NCBI GenBank assembly: GCA_965178125.1
Contig: OZ237775.1
Coordinates: forward strand, 372,001-436,000
DNA length: 64,000 nucleotides
Reading direction: 5' to 3'
From: Bilabrum cf. latius
Lineage: Eukaryota > Bigyra: Bicosoecida > Bigyra > Bicosoecida
The position numbers were made by a program, and so were the translations under genes. The notes under the pieces were generated by a model that saw nothing but the letters and a program-made list of their open reading frames with translations, made no database searches and was not told where the DNA came from. Every line of letters starts with the position of its first letter. Within the stretch, counting starts at the first letter, position 1. Below, one piece after another: positions 43,236-56,500 of the stretch.

Positions 43236-46200
43236 ATGAAACTGGACATTGCTGCAGTTGGGATCGCTCTGATTGCCGTCAATGGGCTGACGGTTGCTGA
43301 AGAGTTGTGTGCCGCAGCCTCTATTTCTCTCCAAAAAGGTATATCAGCCGGAGACAACCTAGTGTGCGCATTGAATGCTGATCGTGGAAGTCGTATATAC
43401 TGCTTTGGGTCGTCCGGCGAGGTTTCAGTGGAGCCTTGGCATACGGAGCCAGCGCTTGCAGTAACAGTATAGAAGGGTGCTTCCCCTGATCAGCGAGGCA
43501 AGGTATTCGCAATCGAAAGCGCATCCAAGCAAGTGATTAATCTAAATGAACCATTTCCTGGGCAAGTCGCCCCGGCGGGATAGTACCAGTATCTGTCGGT
43601 GGGCGAGGCCCACGGCTGCTTGATTGGCATGCACGACGGCAAGGCAAAGTGCTTCGGCTCTTCGGCGAATTCGAGGCTAGACGTACCCACCAACATATCA
43701 GGAGGCATGTGGCGGTCTGTATCTGCGGGGATGGATGACAGCTGCGGGATCGACTCTGCTGGGCAACTGCACTGTTGGGGGACGGCCAGTTCGGAACTCG
43801 TGGCTGCCGCGCCCGACGTGCCGGGGGAATGGCGCCACGTGGATCTGGCGGATACTCACGCGTGCGGATTATGGAGCCATCCCGAAGATGCCCCGCCGGG
43901 GGGAGGGGGGGAGGTCGGCCTGCGAATGGCATGCTGGCACGGCTCAGTGTCGGTTGGCGGGCACGCGAACGTGCCGGAAAGCTCACACAACTGGACAGAC
44001 GTGTCCACGAGGTACTCTAGGACCTGTGCCATCGAGGCGGTCACCGGCATTCTGCGATGTTTCGGAAGCCCTCCCCTTCAGGGAATGTCCTCTATGGAAG
44101 GCGTCCGATGGACGGTGGGCAGCAGCATGAATTTTGGGTGGTGCGGGGTTGAAGCCAACTCCAGCATGGTGCGATGCGTTGGCACGTACGGAGACGGATC
44201 GACGCCTTTGATCGCCCCTGCGGGCCTGAGAGCCATCGCGCAACCCTTGCTATGCCGACCAGCTGTGGTGAGTCAGCTGGCGTCAGCAGGCGCGAATCCG
44301 AACGTGACTCACCTCGACCTTACCAACTCCACTGGGCTGGTTGCGTGGCCAGCAGCACAGGGCGGAATCCTGAAGGGATGGACGGGACTGCGCTGGATCT
44401 CACTGCCTGGATCTCTGGAGTCCTTACCGGCTGGACTGCTGCGAGGCATTCCTTCGATCGGAGCCGTGGATCTGTCGGCTTGTTCCCTGGTTGGATCTCT
44501 GCCGCCCCACTCGTTAGGCACGGACAACGGCACGCTAACGGTGGCAAAGCTGCCAGAGGGGTTGCACACAATCGAGGCAGGCGCGTTTCTGTCAGAAGAC
44601 GGCCCGCCCAATTCGAGACTAGATGCGCTCACGATCCCGTCCTCTTTGACCACCCTGGAGCCGGGGGCGCTGGTCGGCGCTGGCCACATGACCTCGCTTG
44701 ATCTTTCAGGGGCCAGCATCCAGGTGCTCCAGAAGGGCGCACTCGCTGGGCAAGACAACATCAGCGAGATCCTGCTGCCTCCCACACTGACCACCATGGA
44801 GCCGGGGGTGTTTCTGAACCTGTCCAATGTCGAGACGCTGGATCTGTCTGCCACAAACGTCACAACACTGCAGTCCGGCGCGCTGGCTGGGCTGTCGAGC
44901 TTGCGCCAGGTACTGCTTCCTGCTGTGCTCGAGGACCTGGAGGGCCATGCCCTTCCCGCTGAATCATCGCTTTCATTTGACACCAGCAGTCTCGATCTGA
45001 GGCCCACCAGGCTGCGGGTCCTCAGGGCCAATGCTCTGGTAGGGGTCACCCAACGGTACAATGCGTTCTTGCCGCCGACACTGCAAGACATTGAAGCCGA
45101 TGCGTTCAACGGCACCATCATAGGAAGTTCGCCGATCCAGATTCTTCGTATTTTCGACCAGAATGTATCGGTGCTTCGGACGGGGGCCTTGCGTGGGCTG
45201 CCTGCCCTCACCGGATTCGGAGCCGGTTCAAGGGCGCCGCCTAGCCTCGCCAGGATTTAGTCGGGGGCCTTCCACAACCCCACCCCAGGCGTCCTTGAGC
45301 TTGAAATGCAGGACTGCCCCATGGAGAGGCTCGAAACGGGGGCGTTTGCTGGACTGACGGGGCTGTTAGGCGGCCGGCTTGAGCTCCCCAGGGCTCTTCG
45401 GGCGATCGAGCCCGGTGCGTTCGTCCACTCACCTCAGCTGACCCAGCTCGACTTCCGCGGCACACAGGTAGGCGTGTTTCCGACTGGGATGATGCGGGGC
45501 TTGGGGGGTGTGACTCGGCTGTTGGCGTCGCCGCACCTTCAGAGGATCGAGCCGTGGGCTCTTCTGAACGGCACCTCGCTGGAAGAGATCGACCTTCGTG
45601 GAAGCGGCCTCGCAGTGCTGGAGACTGGCAGCCTTGTGGGGCCAGTCGACCTGACCGAGCTGCATTTTCCCGCCAATCTTACCGCCGTTCGTGCCGGTGC
45701 CCTGCCAGTCGCACCCAACCTCGAAACGCTCGATCTCGGTGTGACGAGTGTACAGGTGCTCGAGTCAGGGTCGCTGTCCTAGTTGACAGGCGTGTGCGGG
45801 TCTGGCACCAGCTCGAGCTGCTTCACGCTGCCACCCACCCTTCGTGAGATTCAGAGAACGTCCATGCCAATCGTGACTTCGTCTGTACCAGCAAGTCTTG
45901 ATGTATCCCACACTCGGCTTGAAGACTTGCCTGAGGGCGCATTCGACGGATTGGCTAGAATATCGAGCTTGATGCTCCCATCAACTGTGCGTCGCATTCG
46001 AGGAGGTGCATTCAGAGGCCTGAATAGCTTGACATACCTTGACATTGGGAGCACCGGGGCCACCAGGCTAGAATCGAGGTCACTCCATGGCCTCTCAAAA
46101 ATGACCAGGATTGATCTACCTGATACGCTGGTTGTCATCGAGGAGAACGCGTTTGACCCGTTGACATCGCTGGAATCGCTTGATCTCAGCAGCACTGCCA

Positions 46201-49200
46201 TCGAGGTGTTGGGTGCTGGCGCGTTTAGTGGTCTTAATGGGGAATTTTTGACGTCTGTGCTGCTGCCATTTGGGTTAACGGAGGTGCAAGGGGGTGCTTT
46301 CAGGAATTCTACTGGCCTTTCCGACCTCGAGTTTTAGGACACGCAGTTGCACACCCTCAGAACCGGGGCATTCGATGGGCTCACATCGTGGACGGATGAC
46401 AACCTCGAGCTGCCACCCACGGTGACAGTGATCGAGGGTGACTCGTTAGGGACAGCAGACATTGGTGCCATCACCTTTGAGAACACCCAGGTGACAGAGC
46501 TACTCCCGCGTGTCTTTGCCGGGCCCAAGCTGCCAGAAAATATCAATCTACCCTCTGCATTGCACCGTATTCACCCTGGTGCCATGGATGGAATCAGGGG
46601 TAGACTAAACCTTGAGCTGTCAGATACGCAGGTGACAGTGCTTGAGACGGGGTCACTGTCCGGTCTTCACTCAGCAGGACAGTTGGACTTTCCGAGGGCT
46701 CTATCGGGTATAGAGCCACATAGCCTGCCGGAATCAGATGAAATCACGGTAATTGACCTGTCGGACACGCAAGTGCGGCGGCTAGTGAACGGGTCGCTTT
46801 CTGGTGCCCGCAGAGTGCACGACAACCGGCTGTCCCTGCCGCAGGTGCTCGAGACGATTGAGCCTGGCGCCTTCAGTGAAATGTCACTCGTCAAATCCCT
46901 GGACTTGAGAAACACGCTCGTCACGTCGCTTGCCGAGGACGCTCTCCACGGCTTGACAGGCTTGAGGCAGCTCTTCCTGCCAGCTGGGTTCAGTCGGCTG
47001 CGCTCTGGTGCCCTCAGGTCATGCAGGTCTTTGGCGTCTCTGGACCTGAGCGGGACTAGTGTGACTCGACTGGTGTCTGGCGCACTGGAGGGCATGAGCA
47101 GCATGATGTCTGTATCATTGCCAAGGAACCTGACCGTGATTGAAGGAGGGGCGTTCCAAGGGGCGTCCGCATTGAACTCGGTTGATCTGCGGGGCACTGC
47201 GGTGACCGAGCTGCCGAGCCTATCGCTAGCAGGGGCGCGCAACTCGACCTCAATTGCGCTGTCGAGTATCATTGAAGTCATCCACCCGGGTGCATTCAAC
47301 GACAGTGGAAGGACCGATGCTTTGGATCTGTCAAGCACTCAGATCGTGAACTTTTAGGTTGGTGCGCTAATGGGCCTGACAGGGTTCAGCCAGCTGTTGC
47401 TGCCGCATGCCGTGACGAAGCTGCACGCCGGATTTCTGGAGGGATCGAAACCCGCTGCCTCGCTTACAATCTCTGCACCCGGTGTGACGAGCGCTGACGC
47501 CGGGGCGTTCCGCGGCGTGGCGTCTCGGCTGTAGGAGCTGACACTCGTTGCCCCGCTGCTCGGCACGGTGCCCGACCAGCTGTTTGCTGACCTTCCATCT
47601 CTTGAATCGCTTACAATCAGCGCTGGGGAGTCATTCCAGGCTACGGTGTCAAGCCTACCGTGCCGGCTCTTTGTTGGCTTGCCGGGCCTGCGATAGCTCG
47701 TTGTAAATGCGACAGGTTCGCAGAACGTGTTCGGACAGGAGCTGGATCTTGCCACCGGGGGATTTCGCGGGTGTTCGTTTGCTGATTCGATTCGAACGAT
47801 GCACCTGCACGGGCTGGACCTGCGCTCTTCGGAGTGGACCGCGAATACGTTTGCTGGACTTGCTGGGATTGAGGTGTTGTAGGTCACGGGCTGCTCAGGA
47901 CAACGATCGTTTAGCATCGCTGGCGATTTTCTGACGCCGCTGATTGATCTTCACACCTTAGACCTGGCTGGAAACGGCGTTGAAACGCTGCCGCAGCTCA
48001 CCAAGTCCCCAGCGGGCGTGCTGCGGTCCATCGACCTCCGATCCAACCCTCTGGACGTGGTTGTCGCCACCCCCTTTGAGAACCTGTTCCGACTGGAAAC
48101 CGTACACGTTGACCTGCAGAAGACGTGCGACCCAGGCACGGTCAAACAGCCTGTGACGGTGCTCAACGGCGAGGACGCTGCAGTTTGCGTGATGTGTCCG
48201 GCAGGGCACTACTGCCCCGACGGCCTAGCCCTCATCGAGTGTGCCGAGGGCTCTTTCAATCCAGCGGCCATGTCAAGCCTACCAGAGGCCTGCATCATTT
48301 GCCCGCAGGGCACAACGACGACCTTTCCGGCCGCTTAGCGAGAAACTCAGTGTGTGTCAGTGCCCCTCACGTGTGCGCCAGGCACTGCCGGGTTTGACTG
48401 CGACGCTTGCGGGCCTGGCACGTTTTCTGTGGGGGGCAACGTATAGGAATGCGGCGTCTGTCTGCCTGGCACGGTTTCTCGAAAAGCAAGGCTCTCTCTC
48501 GGGTGTGACGAGTGCCCTACGGGCAGCTACATGCCTCTCGCGAGGCAAGCCGGGCTGGACAGCTGCCTCCTGTGCGGCGAGGGGCTGGTTTCCGATTCCG
48601 GGTCGTCTTCGTGCTCCGGGTGCACTGGTGGCTCGGTGCTGGACACATCCTCGGGTACCTGCATCAATGCGCAGGACGGAGAATGCGACGGTATGACGAG
48701 TGCGTGCCTTCCGGGGCTGCCCGAACCCGTGGCCGCTCCCGTGCAGATCTCTCGCGTGATGGCGTCTTTGCCGCTGCCTCTCGGCGGGATCGGCGGAGCT
48801 ACGAGCCCGGATGATGGCCAACAGCAAGCGGCCCTCAGCTCCATCGATCTTTCCTCCGCAAGCTCTGCGTCAGGTGTGACGAGTGAAACGGGGGGTGGCT
48901 AGTCCCAGGAGTAGACGAGCGGCATGGCGCGCCGGCTGGGCACCCACGGCACTGACCGCGAGTTTGCAAAGGTGCTTCGGACTGCGGGCAGTTTACACGG
49001 TGCTCCCACGATCCCTGTGCAGCAGTCCAGGGATCGTTTCCTGCAGGCTTCGTCAAATGAAGGCGACAGCGAGGGTGAGGGCACGAGTGCCAAAGTGCGG
49101 CAGTCAGCTGACTACACGAGCAACGTGAACATCGTCGGTGCAGAGAACATCGTGTGGGCGGTCAGCAGCAGCCTGATCGCCAGCGTTGCCATGATGCTCC

Positions 49201-50771
49201 TTGTTCCCCCGGCCAGGCCCCCCATGCAGTGCTGTCTGCAGAAGATAGACGCCATGTCTTCCGATCACCAGCCGGAGTAGTTCTCTGCGGTGCGGAGGAT
49301 CAGCACGCCTCTTGGCGGGTGGTGCACTGTGGCGGCCATTCTCGTGGCGCTGGGTGCCTCTTCCAGCCTCATACTAGAGTGGGCCTATCTGAATGCGTCA
49401 AGCACGGACGGGCTCCAGGTGGCGGCCACTGGCGTGCCTGGCGCCGACAGGGCAGCTGCAGCGACTGCCGACATCCTGCTTGACGTAGTGTTTCAGCCAG
49501 CCTCGTTTATACCTTGCAGTGACTCAGCGGTGCTACACGTAGCATCAAGTAGTGACTTAGCATCGTCGGAAGATCTGCCGGGATCGAGCAGGATGGAGCA
49601 AGCGGCGGCGTCAAGCACGATGGTGCAGATGGCTGCGACTGTGGGCATCCAGGACCTGCGTGTCACAAAGGGTAATGCCACAGAGGATCAGCACCGCCTC
49701 TGTTGGCTCCGTGCTTCGTGTGATGACTGTGGGCTTCCAGCGGTGGTGGAGCTGTCTGTCAAGTCGCACTGGTCGGTGCAGGTGATGGGATGGAGGCTGG
49801 CGACCACCGATGCCGAGGATGGATGGGCCTTTGCCAATGGCACCGCGCTGTCACCGGCCGCGGATGCAAGTACGTAGAACGAGACGGAACTGAACGGGCT
49901 GATGCTTGATACCCGCAGCGAGACCATAGCATTCGTGGGTCACATACTTGATGACGACAGGGGTGGGGAGCTGCGACAGACAAACGGATATCGAGTGCAA
50001 GACATGCGGTCTGGGGCCAGCACCACCCGCCCAGTAGGCGCAATCGATCCCGTAGATTCGTCGACCACGCTGCAGCTGCAGATTGGGAGGTCGGCGGTAT
50101 TTGCCTCCACCAAGATTTCCACTGTGTACTCGTTCGGCCAGGTGGTTTCCTCTGTGGTGGGTCTCACGGTGGGCATCCTGGGTGGGTTCAAAGCGGCGTT
50201 TGCGGCGTTCGAACGCGTGTTTGGATCGCAGCTGGTGTGGTTGTGCGGCATGAATGGCCGCGTGGTCACGGAGGAGGAGGCGATGGCTCGCAAGTCAGAG
50301 CTTGATCTTCTGGAGAGGGCTGGGCAGGGCCACGGGGGCGGTTGCTGCAATGCGGCAGGTGGCAGCATGGGTGGTAATGGTGGTAATGGTGGTGCTGGTG
50401 GTGGGCGCCAGGGTGGGGCCATACAGACGGGGAAACTGAGGAAAAGCAATGCATAGGCACGTAACCCGCTCCACCCTTAGCGGGATAGATCGCGGGAATT
50501 CAGCGCCTCTGCGCGATTCGAGGGAAAGCGGTCGCAGCAAAGCCTATCTGTCGTGTCACCTCTCTTGTATGCTACTGCAGGTGGCAGGACCCAGCCAGAG
50601 CGGTCTGCATTGGATAGTGTCACTGCAGATCGAGCAACGATGGTTGAGAATGCGCGCCGCCTCCGGTTGAGCTCGCAGAGGGGAGGGGGCGGGCCCATGG
50701 TGGCCAATCCTCTGCCTGGGCAGGCCGGAGGGAAATCGGCGCAGGGCTCGACGGCGGCTGTAGCCACGTGA
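43236..50771 (+). CDS. Large surface protein: RCC1-like repeats, leucine-rich repeats, cysteine-rich domain, membrane segments
   Basis: A single 2,511-codon frame runs from ATG 43236 to TGA 50769 across 17 TAG codons and no intron. Order: signal peptide (MKLDIAAVGIALIAVNGLTV); RCC1-like blocks to about residue 340 (SCGIDSAGQLHCWG); BspA-type leucine-rich repeats about 355-1620 (GTAVTELPSLSLAG, LDLSDTQVTVLETGSLSGL type); a cysteine-rich region about 1640-1830 resembling GCC2/GCC3 receptor repeats (CDACGPGTFSVGG, CDECPTGSYMPL); then hydrophobic segments near 1971, 2028 and 2295. Several TAGs fall where neighbouring repeats show Gln or Glu. This layout fits protist receptor-like or adhesion proteins with ligand-binding ectodomains. 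No intracellular enzyme domain was seen. Confidence 0.8.
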
Positions 50772-51123
50772 GCTATTTTATGTCTACTTCACTGTGCGTT
50801 TAGTGTACGTGTTATAATTCTATAGCCTTGGTATAGCGGCATATCCTTCATCTACAAAATCGGGAATGATTTAGACACAGCAACTGGGACAGGGGCTCCA
50901 GCACTGCTGTGGCCCTGCAACCGGCGCAAATTAGAGGCCAACGTGCGCCGCTTGATAACAAATACTAATATTTTGCCTTTTCCATGCTCTAGTTGAGACC
51001 GAATGGTTCTATTTCATCCTCATTTCATATTTCTGCGGGGATCCAGGTGGACTCCGATCCAATCTGATGTGAGGCAAATTAATTACGCCCGTGAATGCAA
51101 CATAATCTGCCAACAATTCACAA
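50772..51123. promoter_or_regulatory. Intergenic spacer, upstream of gamma-glutamyltransferase
   Basis: The 352-bp region is locally AT-rich compared with flanking genes. It should hold the 3' end of the LRR gene and the promoter of the transferase. No gene seen. Confidence 0.4.
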
Positions 51124-53319
51124 ATGCGCTCCGTTATTGGCATTGCTGTAATGGTAATGTCTACATTTGGTGATCAAGCGGTAATTGATCCGTCAGGAAG
51201 CCGTATTGAAAAGCAGGACGTTCCGGAGCGGTGCTGCGTGAATACAGTCAACATCGCACCGCAATCCCTATCAGGATGTGGTGGTGATCGCTGGACAGGG
51301 CTCCCATTTGCAACCAGATCGCCTGCTCTCGGCGTCAATGGAGCAGCAGCAAGCTCGCAGCCCATGGTAACTTAGACGGCGATCGACGTTCTGAAGAGCG
51401 GCGGCAATGCAATCGATGCTGCTGTTGCGGCAAACGCGATGCAAGGCCTGGTTGAGCCCATGTCGAATGGCGTTGGTGGCGATGCAATGATCATTGTGTG
51501 GGAGCCTAGTTCCAGCTCTGCTTCCGCGGAAGATGGAGCCAATTCAAGCGGCAAAGTGATCGGGTACAACGGATCGGGGCGCTCTCCCAAGGGAATGTCC
51601 TACGACCAGCTCATCGCCAGCCTTAGGGGGTCACCCCTTATTCCAATTGTGGGTCCTCTTCCCGTGAGCACTCCGGGAGCCGCCAAGGCCTGGTGCGACA
51701 TGGTCGAGGAGCACGGCTCAGGCATGCCGTTCGAGCATCTCCTCGCCCCCGCCATCCAGGCAGCACGGACGGGATTCCCCGTGACGCAGGTCATCGCAGC
51801 CGAATGGAGAGACACTGTGCTTTCCTTGATCGCCAATAACGACACGATCACCAGCCACGGGCAGTTTCCTAACGCCCTCGACGGCTTCCTGATGACCTAC
51901 ACCATCCCAGATCCGGATGCAGCAGAGGGCGAGGCAGCTGATACCGATGGCGCCTCCGCTGTGTAGCATGAGGAGAAGTCTAGAGACAGCACGGCAGTCC
52001 TGGCCCGCGCCCACGAGGTGGAGGTGCTGCCCGGTGACCTGGCAGAGGCGCAGGTGCTCCTCGCGCACACAGGAAGCGAACAGATGCGGAACCTTCCGGC
52101 GCCGCGCATTGCCTTCGCCATCGCCGCGCTGCGGGCCTCTGGTCGCCACAGCCCTGAGCAGGGCGAGATCTTCAGGAACCCCGCCCTCGCTAGCACCTAC
52201 CAGGCCATGGCGGAGGGAGCGGCCAAGGCTGGGAGTGCGCAGGGCGCCTGCGACGTGTTCTACAACGGGAGCATCGCTCAGAGGCTCTCGGAGTATTTCC
52301 CAACCGTCGGAGTCAGGCTGACGTCAGAAGATCTCGCGGGTCACCATGGCGACCACGTCGAGCCTGCCTTTGTGACGTACCGAAACGAGAGCACGCGGGT
52401 CTACGAGCTACCTCCCAACCCCCAGGGGCTGGCTGCACTGCAGATGCTCAACATGATGGAGTTGGGGCCTGACCCCCACGGCCCCGGAGGCCACAACGGT
52501 GCCGATTTCCTGCACTGGTCCGTCGAGGCCAAGAAGCTGGCATTCGCGGATCGAGCTAAGTACTACGCCGATCCAGATTTCGCAAACGTGCCAGTGGAGG
52601 GTCTGATCAGCAAGCAGTACGCTGCCGAAAGGGCTAAACTCATCGACACCTCTCGTGCCGCCAAGCAGGTAGACCCGGGCAATCCCTTCGCTCAGAACTA
52701 GGAAGAGCCCGGTGCCGGCGACACGATCTACCTGACGACAGCCGACAAGGACGGGAGGATGGTCTCTTGGATTCAGAGCAACTATTACCCCTTTGGCAGT
52801 GGGCTGGCAGACCCTGAGTGCGGGTTTGCTCTGCAAAATCGCGGCAATCTGTTCCGCACCTGGCCGAGGAACTCGTCCAACGTGTACGCGCCTGGCAAGA
52901 GGCCATTCCATACCATCATGCCGGGCCTGTTGGTTGTTAACGGCGAGGTGTTCTCCAGCTTTGGGGTGATGGGGGGCAACATGCAGCCCCAGGGGCACGT
53001 GCAGGTCGTCTCGAACATGATTGATTTCGGAATGAACCCCGTGGAGGCAGGAGACGCCGCGCGCTGGCGGCACAGCGGCTCGCAGCAGCCTACCGGCACG
53101 AACATGACGGACGGCGGCAGCTTGAGCCTGGAGGGCGGCATATGCCCAGGAGTGCGGGCAAACCTGACGTCCAGGGGACACGAGCTGCGGTACGAGGCAG
53201 GCGGCTTCGGGGGCTACCAGGCAATCCAGAGGCTTCGGGTGAGGAACGGGACGGGGTTCTCGCACGTGTACGCGGCTGGAACCGAGAAGCGGAAGGATGG
53301 AAGCGCGATGGCGTACTGA
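51124..53319 (+). CDS. Gamma-glutamyltransferase family protein
   Basis: ATG 51124 to TGA 53317 gives 731 aa, one exon, with three TAGs (51373, 51964, 52699). Family hallmarks: GGNAIDAAVAANAMQGLVEP followed by GVGGDAM; PVSTPGAAKAW; and the autocatalytic cleavage site region GDTIYLTTADKDG, where Thr534 aligns with the nucleophile of bacterial enzymes; then FGSGLAD and GGNMQPQGHVQV. The TAG at 51373 sits just before TAIDVLKSGGNAIDA. The enzyme transfers or hydrolyses gamma-glutamyl groups, mainly of glutathione. A hydrophobic N-terminus (MRSVIGIAVMVMSTF) suggests secretion or the cell surface. Usual family size is about 550-600 aa; extra length lies in the N-terminus and an insertion near residues 270-320. 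Confidence 0.92.
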
Positions 53320-53582
53320 TCGGATATGTCCCGATTCTGATCCGAATTTTGGACCTATTTGGAGCCCGGATCTGAGTAACTGTGAGGGCCCACATCCAGG
53401 ACCCTGATCAGATAGCATGAAACGATTATTACCTAAAGTCTTGCTTCCAGCCAATCAACCACGCTGTAGAGATTTACCGACCGATCCGAATGATCCTGGG
53501 GATGCGGGATGCTCAGAGTCTGTCCGGACCGGATCGGCTCCAGTGCAGCCGAGTTGCAATCTGCGCGACGCAATCGTCACCG
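53320..53582. other. Convergent intergenic spacer
   Basis: It lies between the TGA of gamma-glutamyltransferase (+) and the TAA of the kinase-SIR2 gene (-). It probably holds two 3' untranslated regions. Nothing else recognised. Confidence 0.4.
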
Positions 53583-56500
53583 TTACCGATACGAAGTGTA
53601 TGTACCCAGGGTCTCAGGTTGATTTGAGTCTACCTCTCCTGGCTGGGCTACCCTTGGCTGGTTCGTTTTACCAAGGGGAGCGTAAGGCTCGAAATCTCTG
53701 CGATTGCGACTACCAGTTGCACCCCGGTTCTTCATAGCCATCGGATTGAATACGCGAAGCATGGCAGGCATTCCAATGCTAGCCCGCCAGCTTGCAAGTT
53801 CTTTCACGTGAGCCAGATCATCGGTGCGAACTCGGATTGGGAGCAAGTCAGTGCCCAATTCTGCAGGCGGCTCGAACAGAACCCCCCCGACTCCCAGCAA
53901 GTCGCGCTCATGCTAGGCATCAGCATGGATATCGTGCTGAATTTGCTGCGTAGAAATAGGCTGGGCTAGAGCTTGAGTAGATCTATGTTGGTCGTCGGCA
54001 GAACCAGCACCGCCTACTGCTTCACGTCGTATGCCGCCAGACTTAGGCTGTTGGTATTGGCGCACCGTCGGAATGGACCTGCTGCCTGTCTCCAAGTCCT
54101 CAAAGGTCACTGTGGACCCCTCTAACAGCCCAACCCTGCTTGCAATCACTGCCTCCGGCTGGCCTAGGCATTTAGGGATCGGCAGCTCGTTCGGCTGCAT
54201 CCCAAGCTGCCTGGCAATGTCAGCCATCGTGCCACCTCGAATTGGAACTCGGATCTTCCTAGACTTCGAAAGGGATGCACTTGTAGCTTGTGTATCAGAC
54301 GGGCTCGAATCGGGCTGCAGCACCTGCACATGCATCTCCATCACGCCTGCAGCGGCTCGCGCCAAGATTCGATGCAATGGTAGGTGACCACTCACAATCG
54401 CCGAAATTAGCGCGTCCTACAGCTTCGGGTCATCCTCGTTCCCGCCTGGCATAATGCACAGTTGCACGCGGATTGGAGGCAGCTCGTGCTTCCTGTACTT
54501 GCACTCGGCGAAGAAATCACCCACGGCACTGGTGATGATCCTTGCCCCCTCAGTGATGCCCAGCCCGTGCATGCCCGACCAGATGGGGATACGGAGCACC
54601 ATCGGTACCTAGTGGTCACGTGGTGTTATATCCGCAGGTCTTCTCAGCGGCACAGGCTCCTCCTCGCTGGACGGGTCTTCCTCTGTGTCTACCACAATTG
54701 AGCGCAATCTACCGGTTGACAAGAACCGATCGAGGTCAGAATACGGATTCGTACCATCATCACCTCGTCTAGTAAGTGAGCTGGACTGCCTTGACTCCTC
54801 AGATCTTCCATGTGTTCCTGCAGCACATGCTGTTTGGCAAGCGGTTTGGCTTTGACCACTCGCTTGTTGTGCTCCGTCGATCGATGCAGCGGCGCCCCCC
54901 CCCGGAAAACGTATATCGCGGTGCAGTCCGTCTAGCTCAGTCATGGGCTCTGCATGTACCCGCTTACTGTGTTCTTGCTATCGCCGCCGCGGCGACTTTT
55001 TGCCAACTGAGTGAAGCAACCGCGCACCGCACGGATCGGCGTCATACCACCTTGCTGTTCCATCGTTGATGGTATCATATCTACGTTGAGCTGCGCAGGC
55101 CTGAGCCATTGCAGCGCTCTCATCTTCATTGACCTCATCGTCGATGCGATAACCTCTTGCCCTGCACTCGTCAAGTACAGCCTTAACCAGGAAATGCCTT
55201 GTTCCCTCGAACAGTCCGATCTTTCGACTAGCTAAGCATGCCATGTTCTATCGGGCCTCGTGTATCTCGCTGTCTGTAGTTCGAGCGTCGCTAAGGTATG
55301 TCCCTCTCAGGCCATCTTGCATTTCGTACACTTCTTCGTTATTCTGCACCGCGGGGCGCAACGTCTCGACGCAGTATATCGCACACGTTCCCGAATCTCG
55401 TTCGGGTGCGACTGGCTGCCCACTTCGCTCTCGTGCCGTGCTTGCACCACTTGCAGGCGCCTGCTAGTGGTGCTCATTGCATGGGTTACTCAAGACTTTG
55501 CGAAGGCAATGGGCCCTGCGGAACGACCGGGGAGCTTCACCGCGGAGATCTCCAATGCTGGCGCCTAATCCATTCTTCTCAAGCTTTGTTACATACATGT
55601 CATTCTCTCGCTTGATCAGCGTGTCTTGCCACTCCTCAGGGAATCCTTCGATTGTGATTGGCAAGCAACCGGCTTCATGAGTACGCAAACGCTTGATGAC
55701 CCAGCCTTCAAGACAAAGAAACGGATGGCTGTCAATGAGGTCTTCCTGTTCGTCTGGTTGCGAACTATTGCGGCGTGCGAGGCCAGGAATTGAAGCAGTT
55801 GTAACCTGACTTGTGGTTTGGCCGGTACGCAAATCGGTACCTCTCGCCTAAGGCGCTGATGGCTGGCGCACCCTCGACACTACGCTTGGCATCACGGCAA
55901 CTGCTACGCTAGCACCTCCTTGATAACCCTGTGTGAGTTCTTTCCAGCTCATCTTGCAGCAGAGCAGCTCTGCCCTCCCGGCCCCTCCATCCGATGCACC
56001 GGCAGTGCTGCCACAGACTGTGTCTGCAACACCAGGCCCGGTAGCTGCATCAGGTACTTGACAATTCCCGTGCGAGGGACAGTCGACATTGAGTGCGCCA
56101 AAGTCGTGCTGGGAAGCATCGGCGGGGACGCTCCAGCCCTACGATGCTAGTCTACGCACGAAATCTGTCATCTTGTCGTATGCGTCTGGCCAATTGAACA
56201 CGATGGTGTGGGTTCCACGGTGCGAGAGATGCTCCTTGCACTTGGTCTTGAACTCCAAGAGATCTTGTTCGTACTTCTTCACCATTTCTATGCGCTTCGA
56301 ATCCGAAAGCTTGAGATACTCCGTCTTGTCAAACTGTGGCGCTACTGTAAGGAAAAAGTGGGGACCCACGTCGCCCACCACCTCGATCGCTTGATCTAGG
56401 CCAGCTAACACGTCTCTATCCTCCAGCCCAAATCCATAGAACATCAGGCTGTAGTCGGAGGCGATCATTCGAAGCATCTGCATTGTCATCGTGTCTGCAT

